NCBI RefSeq assembly: GCF_016464705.1
Contig: NZ_JAEHOB010000012.1
Coordinates: 1-64,000 of the forward strand
Direction: 5' to 3'
DNA: 64,000 nucleotides
Source: Qaidamihabitans albus
GTDB taxonomy: Bacteria > Actinomycetota > Actinomycetes > Mycobacteriales > Pseudonocardiaceae
Shown in pieces: positions 58,773 through 64,000 of the stretch. The notes under the pieces were generated by a model that saw nothing but the letters and a program-made list of their open reading frames with translations, did no database searches and was not told where the DNA came from. Each line of letters begins with the position of its first letter. Position 1 is the stretch's first letter. The translations under genes and the position numbers were made by a program.

Positions 58773-59702
58773 GTGGAAAAACTGAGCAAGCTCCCGGGGT
58801 TCTCACTCCGGCAGCTCTGGTACTTCGTCGCCGCCGCGGAGGAGGGCACGATCAGCGGGGCGGCGAGCCGGCTGCACGTGTCACAGTCAGCGGTGTCACT
58901 GGCGCTGAACGAGCTCGAGCGCGCCTTGAAAGCCCAGCTGTGTGTGCGGCGCAAGGCGCACGGCATCACGCTCACCCCTACCGGAGCCCAAGCGTTGCAG
59001 CAGGCCAGGGCGCTGCTGAGGCAGGCGGCGGAGCTCGAGGTGGAGAGCGGGAGCGACGCGGGGGAGCTGGCCGGCAGCCTCGCGCTCGGCTGCTATCTCA
59101 CGCTCGCCCCGACGGTGCTGCCCCGGCTCCTGCACGGCTTCGACGCCCGGCACCCTCGGGTCGAGATCGACTTCACCGAGGGCACGCAGGACGCCCTGCA
59201 GCGGCTCCTGCTGGCAGGCGAGCTCGATCTCGCCGTGCTCTACGACATGGAGATCCAACCCGAGATCGCCCAGGTGGAGCTGTATCGGCGGCGGCCGCAC
59301 GTGCTGCTGCCCGCCGACCACCGCCTGGCCGCCGACCCCGAGGTCGCCCTGCACGACCTCGCCGGCGAGCCGATGGTCTTGCTGGACGCGCCGCCGAGCT
59401 CGCACCACACGCTGCGATTGTGCGCCGACGCCGGGGTCAAGCCGCTGGTGCGGCACCGCACGAGCAACTTCGAGACCGCGAGGGCTCTGGTCGGCCGCGG
59501 CCTCGGCTACGCGATGCTGATCCAGCGCCCGGCCAACGACCGGACCTACGAGGGACTGCCCGTGGTGTACAAGGCAATCGCCGAGCTGTCCGGCTACGAG
59601 GTGTCCGTCCTGCTCGCGTGGCCCCGGCACACGCGCCTCGCCCGTCGCTCGGCCGAGTTCCTCGCCTTCTGCCAGGAGGAGTTCGCCGACGACGCGGCGT
59701 AG
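58773..59702 (+). CDS. LysR-family transcriptional regulator
   Basis: 309 residues, start GTG 58773 with GGGGAG. Helix-turn-helix FSLRQLWYFVAAAEEGTISGAASRLHVSQSAVSLALNELERAL; effector domain LALGCYLTLAPTVLPRLLHGFDARHPRVEIDFTEG. Divergent from the MHS transporter and proline dehydrogenase genes and probably their activator (a PutR-like role is inferred from position). A stem-loop and repeat copy D follow. Confidence 0.88.
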   Translation: MEKLSKLPGFSLRQLWYFVAAAEEGTISGAASRLHVSQSAVSLALNELERALKAQLCVRRKAHGITLTPTGAQALQQARALLRQAAELEVESGSDAGELAGSLALGCYLTLAPTVLPRLLHGFDARHPRVEIDFTEGTQDALQRLLLAGELDLAVLYDMEIQPEIAQVELYRRRPHVLLPADHRLAADPEVALHDLAGEPMVLLDAPPSSHHTLRLCADAGVKPLVRHRTSNFETARALVGRGLGYAMLIQRPANDRTYEGLPVVYKAIAELSGYEVSVLLAWPRHTRLARRSAEFLAFCQEEFADDAA

Positions 59703-59720
59703 GGCCACTTAGAGCCTGTC

Positions 59721-59736
59721 CCTGCCCCAGGGCAGG
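59721..59736 (+). terminator. Hairpin terminator after the LysR gene
   Basis: CCTGCCC-CA-GGGCAGG forms a 7-base stem 18 bases after the stop codon. No U tract, as is common in actinobacteria. Confidence 0.6.
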
Positions 59737-59745
59737 CCCGGCATT

Positions 59746-59806
59746 GTGCCTGGTCACCTCTCGTGAGTGCGCACGCGAGTTAGAACACTGTTACGCACTC
59801 ACGACC
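59746..59806. repeat. Dispersed palindromic repeat, copy D
   Basis: Reads GTGCCTGGTCACC, TCTCGTGAGTGCGCACGCG, GTTAGAACACTG, TACGCACTCACGA. Inner arms CGTGAGTGCG/CGCACTCACG are perfect; the outer right arm is lost. Same orientation as copy B and, like B, directly after a GC hairpin. Confidence 0.85.
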
Positions 59807-59936
59807 CGAGACCCCATCCGCGGCCTCTTATGAGTTTTCCTGAGGTGCCTGGCCGGATACCTGTGCTTTTCCCCGGTGGGCGCTCCGGGTCAGGCTGGAG
59901 CCACCACAGCCCCTCCTGATCCGGGAAGGCACCACC

Positions 59937-61121
59937 ATGGCCCAGGTCATCGACGACTTCGCCCGCACGATCCAGCTCGACGAGCTGTGGTCGGACCCCT
60001 ACCCGATCTACCGCACACTCCGCGAGAACCAGCCGGTCGCCTGGGTCCCCGCCGCGAACCGGTACCTCCTCACGCGACATTCCGACATCGCCTACCTGGA
60101 GAAGCACCCGGAGATCTTCAGCGCCGCCGAGACGCACTCGCTGATGATCCGGGTGATGGGTCTGACAATGCTGCGTCAGGACGGCGCGGACCACCTCCGC
60201 GAACGCAAGGCCGCGGAGCCGGCGCTGCGGCCGCGGATGGTCAAACAGCGGTGGACGCCAGCGTTCCAGCGCATCGCCGACGAGCTGATCGACGGCTTCC
60301 GCGATCGCGGCGAGGCCGACCTCTTCACCGAGTTCGCCGCACCGATGGCCGCGAAATGCCTGGCGGCGGTACTCGGCCTGGCCGACGTGCCCGCGCAGGA
60401 TCTGCAGACCTGGTCGCAGGCCATGATGGACGGAACGGGCAACTACGCCGACGACCCGGTCGTCTGGCAGCGCGCCGAATCCGCGGCGCGAGGTGTGGAA
60501 CGAGCCGTCGACGCCGCCATCGAGCGGCTGTCCGCGCACCCGGACGACTCGGTGATCTCGGCGATGCTGCATGCCGAGGATCCCCTCACTCCGCGGCAGA
60601 TCCGCGACAACATCAAGCTGTTCATCGGCGGTGGCCTGAACGAGCCGCGCGATGCCACGACGGTCGGCACCTATGCCCTGCTGACCCACCCCGAGCAGCG
60701 AGCCCGGGTCGAGGCCGACCCCTCCCGGTTCAAGGACGTGTTCGAGGAGACGGTGCGCTGGGTGGCGCCGATCGGCATGTACCCGCGACAGACCACAATG
60801 GAGACCGAGCTCGGCGGCACCGTCCTTCCGGCCGGGGCGAAGCTCGGCATCGTGCTCGCCTCGGCCAACCGCGACGAGTCCGTGTTCGACAACCCCGACA
60901 CGTTCGACATCGACCGCACCGGCCGGGTCCATCTGGCCTTCGGCGGCGGGCCGCACTTCTGCCTCGGCACGTGGACGGCCCGTGCGCAGGTCGGCGCGGT
61001 GGCACTGCCGACCCTGTTCCGCAGGCTCCCCGGTCTCCGCTTGTCCGGCGCCGAGCCCGTTCGCTGGGGCGGCTGGGTGTTCCGCGGCCTGCTGAACCTG
61101 CCCGCCCGCTGGGACGTGTGA
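59937..61121 (+). CDS. Cytochrome P450
   Basis: 394 residues. Heme-binding loop FGGGPHFCLGTW (Cys about residue 342); K-helix EETVRW (ExxR); and an unusual I-helix, FIGGGLNEPRDATTVGTY, where the common AGxDTT is replaced by GGxNEPRD, so a Glu-Pro takes the place of the acid-Thr pair that handles oxygen. The start ATG 59937 has GGAAGGCACC. A ferredoxin and its reductase follow immediately, giving a full class I electron chain. Substrate not readable, but the downstream fumarylacetoacetase fusion and the NEP-type I-helix, which I associate with aromatic O-demethylases such as GcoA, suggest an aromatic substrate; that is inference. Confidence 0.9.
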   Translation: MAQVIDDFARTIQLDELWSDPYPIYRTLRENQPVAWVPAANRYLLTRHSDIAYLEKHPEIFSAAETHSLMIRVMGLTMLRQDGADHLRERKAAEPALRPRMVKQRWTPAFQRIADELIDGFRDRGEADLFTEFAAPMAAKCLAAVLGLADVPAQDLQTWSQAMMDGTGNYADDPVVWQRAESAARGVERAVDAAIERLSAHPDDSVISAMLHAEDPLTPRQIRDNIKLFIGGGLNEPRDATTVGTYALLTHPEQRARVEADPSRFKDVFEETVRWVAPIGMYPRQTTMETELGGTVLPAGAKLGIVLASANRDESVFDNPDTFDIDRTGRVHLAFGGGPHFCLGTWTARAQVGAVALPTLFRRLPGLRLSGAEPVRWGGWVFRGLLNLPARWDV

Positions 61122-61134
61122 GGAGCCGGAGACC

Positions 61135-61458
61135 ATGCCCAAGATCGTGTACGTGCAACCGGACGGCACGGAGACCGCGCTCGACGTGGACGCCGGCACC
61201 ACCGTGATGCGGGCCGCGCTCGCGGCCGGAGTACAGGGCATCGTCGCGGAATGCGGCGGCAACGCGATGTGCGCGACCTGCCACGTCTACACCGATCCGT
61301 CCGATTCGGACCGGCTGCCCGCGGTCGGCGACGACGAGGACGAGATGCTCGACTGCACCGCCGGCGCCCGCGAGGACGGCAGCAGGCTCAGCTGCCAGCT
61401 GCCGATCACCGAGGCCATGGAGGGGCTGGCCGTGCGGGTGCCGCGGGAGCAGGTGTGA
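61135..61458 (+). CDS. [2Fe-2S] ferredoxin (adrenodoxin/putidaredoxin type)
   Basis: 107 residues. Cluster Cys in ECGGNAMCATC and the final Cys in RLSCQLPIT give the C-x5-C-x2-C...C pattern of the adrenodoxin group. An acidic helix (DDEDEMLDC) is where the redox partners dock. Carries electrons from the reductase to the P450. AGGAGCCGGAGACC lies before the ATG; overlaps the reductase gene (GTGA). Confidence 0.92.
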   Translation: MPKIVYVQPDGTETALDVDAGTTVMRAALAAGVQGIVAECGGNAMCATCHVYTDPSDSDRLPAVGDDEDEMLDCTAGAREDGSRLSCQLPITEAMEGLAVRVPREQV

Positions 61459-62672
61459 GCACCGTGATCGTCGGCGCGGGCCAGGCCGGCGTGCACCTCG
61501 CCGTATCGCTGCGCCAGGCGGGTTACGCCGAGCGGATCGTGCTGATCGGCGACGAGCCTGCGCTCCCCTACCAGCGACCGCCACTGTCGAAGGCGTTTCT
61601 CCTGGGCGCAGCCACCGAAGAGGCCATCCAGCTTCGGCCGGAGTCGTTCTACCCGTCCGAGTCCATCGACCTCCTCACGGGTGAGCGGGCCACCGGCATC
61701 GACCTGGCGACCGCGTGCGTGCAGCTCGCGAGCGGCACGCGGATCGCGTGGGAACACCTGGTGCTGGCCACCGGGGCGCGGCCCCGCACGCTGGGCGTGC
61801 CCGGGAAGTCCCTGGACGGGGTGCTGCCGCTGCGATCGCTGGCCCACGCCCGCGAGCTCGCGCGGCGCATCGGCACCGCACGCCATGTCGTGGTCGTCGG
61901 CGGCGGGTTCATCGGGCTCGAGTTCGCCGCCGCCGTCGCCCGCGACGGGATCACCACGACCCTGCTGGAAGGCGCCGACCGGCTCATGGGCCGGGCCGTC
62001 ACCAGCCCGGTATCGCGGTTCTTCGCCGAGTCGCACCGAGCACGTGGCGTCGAGGTCCGGCTCGGCGTCGCGGCTGCGGAGTTCCTCGGTGTCCGCGGCC
62101 GCGTCACGGCCGTTCGCGCCACCGACGGGCGGAATCATCCCGCCGATCTCGTGGTCGTCGGCGCCGGCGTCACACCCGACACCGAACTCGCCGCGCGCGC
62201 CGGCCTCCCGACGGGCGACGGCATCCTCGTGGACGAGACGCTGCGCACGGCCGACGAACGAGTCTTCGCCATCGGCGACTGCGCGCGCTTCCCCAGCACT
62301 CACGCGGGGACGCTCCTGCGCCTGGAGTCGGTGCAGAACGCGACCGGGCAGGCCGCGCACGTCGCGCGCGAGATCGTCGCACCAGGACGGTGCCCGTACC
62401 AGGCTCTGCCCTGGTTCTGGAGCGACCAGAAAGGACTGCGGCTGCAGATCGCCGGACTCACGCACCGGCATGACGAGACGGCACTGCTCGGCGACCCGGA
62501 CAGCGGCCGGTTCTCCGTCGCCGCGTTCCGGAACGGCCGCCTGGTCGCCCTCGAGGCCGTCAACCGGCCCGCCGACTACCAGGCCGCCCGCAGGCTGCTC
62601 AGCCGTGGCGCCGCCCTGACAGCCTCCGACGTCACGGCGCCCGGCTTCAGCCTCAAGACAGCCGCGGCTTGA
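61455..62672 (+). CDS. Ferredoxin reductase (FAD/NAD(P)H-dependent)
   Basis: 405 residues, start GTG 61455 overlapping the ferredoxin stop. FAD motif TVIVGAGQAGVHLAVSLRQAGY, NAD motif VVVVGGGFIGLEFAAAVARDG, second FAD box VFAIGDCARFPS, and the reductase C-terminal domain (WFWSDQKGLRLQIAGL). Typical putidaredoxin reductase. Takes electrons from NADH for the P450. Confidence 0.93.
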   Translation: MSTVIVGAGQAGVHLAVSLRQAGYAERIVLIGDEPALPYQRPPLSKAFLLGAATEEAIQLRPESFYPSESIDLLTGERATGIDLATACVQLASGTRIAWEHLVLATGARPRTLGVPGKSLDGVLPLRSLAHARELARRIGTARHVVVVGGGFIGLEFAAAVARDGITTTLLEGADRLMGRAVTSPVSRFFAESHRARGVEVRLGVAAAEFLGVRGRVTAVRATDGRNHPADLVVVGAGVTPDTELAARAGLPTGDGILVDETLRTADERVFAIGDCARFPSTHAGTLLRLESVQNATGQAAHVAREIVAPGRCPYQALPWFWSDQKGLRLQIAGLTHRHDETALLGDPDSGRFSVAAFRNGRLVALEAVNRPADYQAARRLLSRGAALTASDVTAPGFSLKTAAA

Positions 62673-62700
62673 CGTGATACTTCCGGCCGGGCAATCATAT

Positions 62701-62710
62701 ACGATATCGT
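62701..62710. promoter_or_regulatory. ACGATATCGT palindrome before the FAH-RraA gene
   Basis: A perfect 10-base dyad inside an AT-rich stretch (CATATACGATATCG) 21 bases upstream of the GTG at 62732. Such AT-rich dyads in a GC-rich genome are usually operators, and GntR-type regulators favour this form. The gene would thus have a promoter of its own. Confidence 0.45.
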
Positions 62711-62731
62711 CACTGATATGGGGGCACCCTG

Positions 62732-64000
62732 GTGAGCAGCGACCCGATCACCGGACTACTCGGTCACCGGCCGGGCAAGGTGATCGCCGTCCACCTCAGC
62801 TACAGCTCGCGAGCCGCACAGCGCGGTCGAACGCCTGCGCATCCGTCGTACTTCCTCAAAACCGGCTCGTCGGTCACCGGACCGGGCGCGGTAACCCGGC
62901 CGGACGGCACGGAACTTCTGGGTTTCGAAGGCGAGATCGCGCTGGTGGTCGGCGAGGCCGCACGCGACGTGACCCCGGACGAGGCGTGGGCGCACGTCGG
63001 CTGGGTCACCGCGGCCAACGATCTCGGCCTGCACGACCTGCGCTACGCCGATCGAGGCTCCAATGTGCGGTCGAAGGGCGGTGACGGCTTCACGCCGCTG
63101 GGCCCGGGCCTGATCCCGGCCGGGCGGCTCGATCCGGGGCGGATCGGCATCCGCACGTGGCTGGACGGGGTGCTCGTCCAGGACGACAGCAGCGCGGGCC
63201 TGATCTTCCCGTTCGGGCTGATGCTGGCCGACCTCTCCCGCGTGATGACGCTCGAACCGGGCGATGTCGTGCTCACCGGAACGCCTGCGGGCGCGTCGGT
63301 CACCGAGCCGGGGCAGCGGTTGGAGGTGGAGGTGTTTTCCCTCGACGACCCGGCGCTCACTTCGGGACGCCTGGCCACCGACGTGGTCGCGGGCCCGGCG
63401 CTGGCCTCGTGGGGCAGTCCGCCGAAGGTGGACGAGGCGCAACGCGCCGACGCGTGGGACCGCGCGCCGGAACCGGTACTCACCGCGGAGATCCGGGAGC
63501 GACTGGCGGCGGTGGCGGTGGCGACGCTGTCGGTGCAGCTGCGCAGGCGGGGGTTCGACGAGGTCTCCATCGACGGGGTCCGGCCGCTGGTGCCGGGCCG
63601 GCGCCTGGTCGGCCTCGCGCGGACGCTGCGGTTCGTGCCGTATCGCAAGGATCTCTTCGCCGAGCGGGGCGGCGGCTTCAACGCGCAGAAGCAGGCGTTC
63701 GACACCGTCGGTCCGGGCGAGGTGCTGGTCATGGACGCGAGGGGCGACGCGAACGCGGGCACGCTCGGCGACATCCTCGCGCTGCGGGCCGAGGTCCGCG
63801 GCGCCGCGGGAGTGGTCACCGACGGCGCGGTACGCGACGCCGCCGCCGTCGCCTCGACCGGCCTGCCGGTGTTCTGCGCGGGGCACCATCCGGCGGTGCT
63901 CGGGCGCAGGCATGTGCCGTGGGAGACGGACACGACGATCGCGTGCGGCGGGGCCACCGTTGCGCCGGGAGACGTGATCGTGGCCGACGACGACGGCGCG
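62732..64000 (+). CDS. Fumarylacetoacetate hydrolase-family protein fused to an RraA/aldolase-like domain (3' end outside window)
   Basis: At least 423 residues, running off the window. Residues about 1-235 are a FAH domain: LGFEGEIALVVGEAARDVTPDEAW, RGSNVRSKGGDGFTPLGPGLIP, LLAD-LSRVMTLEPGDVVLTGTPAG. Residues about 255-423 resemble RraA/HMG-aldolase (LDxxA-like, VMDARGDANAGTLGDILALRAEVRGAAGVVTDGAVRD). FAH enzymes cleave C-C bonds or isomerise acylpyruvates; the RraA-like part may act as an oxaloacetate or HMG aldolase. Together they could finish a meta-cleavage route. Start GTG 62732; ribosome site weak. Confidence 0.85.
   Translation, partial: MSSDPITGLLGHRPGKVIAVHLSYSSRAAQRGRTPAHPSYFLKTGSSVTGPGAVTRPDGTELLGFEGEIALVVGEAARDVTPDEAWAHVGWVTAANDLGLHDLRYADRGSNVRSKGGDGFTPLGPGLIPAGRLDPGRIGIRTWLDGVLVQDDSSAGLIFPFGLMLADLSRVMTLEPGDVVLTGTPAGASVTEPGQRLEVEVFSLDDPALTSGRLATDVVAGPALASWGSPPKVDEAQRADAWDRAPEPVLTAEIRERLAAVAVATLSVQLRRRGFDEVSIDGVRPLVPGRRLVGLARTLRFVPYRKDLFAERGGGFNAQKQAFDTVGPGEVLVMDARGDANAGTLGDILALRAEVRGAAGVVTDGAVRDAAAVASTGLPVFCAGHHPAVLGRRHVPWETDTTIACGGATVAPGDVIVADDDGA

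Noticed and set aside
1-64000. CRISPR arrays, tRNA or rRNA genes, insertion sequences, prophage or secondary-metabolite cluster
   Set aside because: No regularly spaced repeats, no cloverleaf-like sequence I could recognise, no transposase, integrase or phage structural proteins, and no modular synthases. Absence was judged by eye, not by covariance or profile search.

Overview
This window is high-GC actinobacterial chromosome, most like Pseudonocardiaceae (Amycolatopsis-type). The reasons are GC-rich third positions, frequent GTG starts, many GTGA/ATGA overlaps, an IdeR/DmdR-type iron box, and many TetR, LysR and GntR regulators beside small catabolic operons. I see no tRNA, rRNA, CRISPR array, insertion sequence or prophage. 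The assignment to a lineage is an inference from style, not from a marker gene.

Layout. 1-1213: end of a nitrate/sulfonate/taurine-type ABC importer (partial ATPase, Tat lipoprotein binding protein). 1662-6246: tightly packed Rieske protein, two amidohydrolases, an alpha/beta hydrolase of the haloacetate dehalogenase type, and a LysR regulator. 6253-10620: a remnant methyltransferase, then an iron-box-controlled siderophore importer whose ATPase and binding-protein genes are both frameshifted. 10638-12374: TetR plus aldo/keto reductase sharing a TAACA/TGTTA operator. 12430-13704: a graveyard of broken genes with one small membrane protein. 14431-18881: acyl-CoA ligase, saccharopine-dehydrogenase-like protein and SDR, divergent from a TetR regulator with a long operator between. 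18932-27284: recD-recB-recC (transcribed C to B to D). 28077-30090: a divergent histidyl-tRNA synthetase followed by a frameshifted unknown gene.

30640-40511 is the most coherent metabolic unit. It holds a LysR regulator, a PrpF-like isomerase, a tripartite tricarboxylate transporter (TctC plus a TctA-TctB fusion), two half-size AbrB-type membrane proteins, a GntR regulator, a TcuA-like FAD dehydrogenase and an isocitrate/isopropylmalate-type dehydrogenase. Nearly identical ATTG-N-ATTCAAT sites lie before both divisions, so I read it as one GntR-controlled system for taking up and oxidising a tricarboxylate such as tricarballylate or an aconitate.

40592-47818 holds a RibD-type reductase, a second-locus argS with an abutting leader peptide, SRPBCC proteins (one fused to ArsR), a secreted carboxylesterase and a TetR regulator. 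47924-52863 is a solute:sodium symporter, small membrane protein, LLM flavin oxidoreductase and SMP-30 lactonase operon with a divergent TetR. 52864-56466 is a SLC13/MatC permease and a class III CoA-transferase with a LysR. 56427-59702 is proline dehydrogenase, an MHS transporter and a LysR. 59937-64000 is a three-component cytochrome P450 system followed by a fumarylacetoacetase/RraA fusion that runs off the window.

Four copies of a nested palindromic repeat of about 60-80 bp (18853, 27533, 45245, 59746) lie at gene ends across the window. At least five genes carry single-base frameshifts; some have a shared signature (GGCCTGG reduced to GGCTGG, or G/C runs) that could be sequencing error rather than decay.
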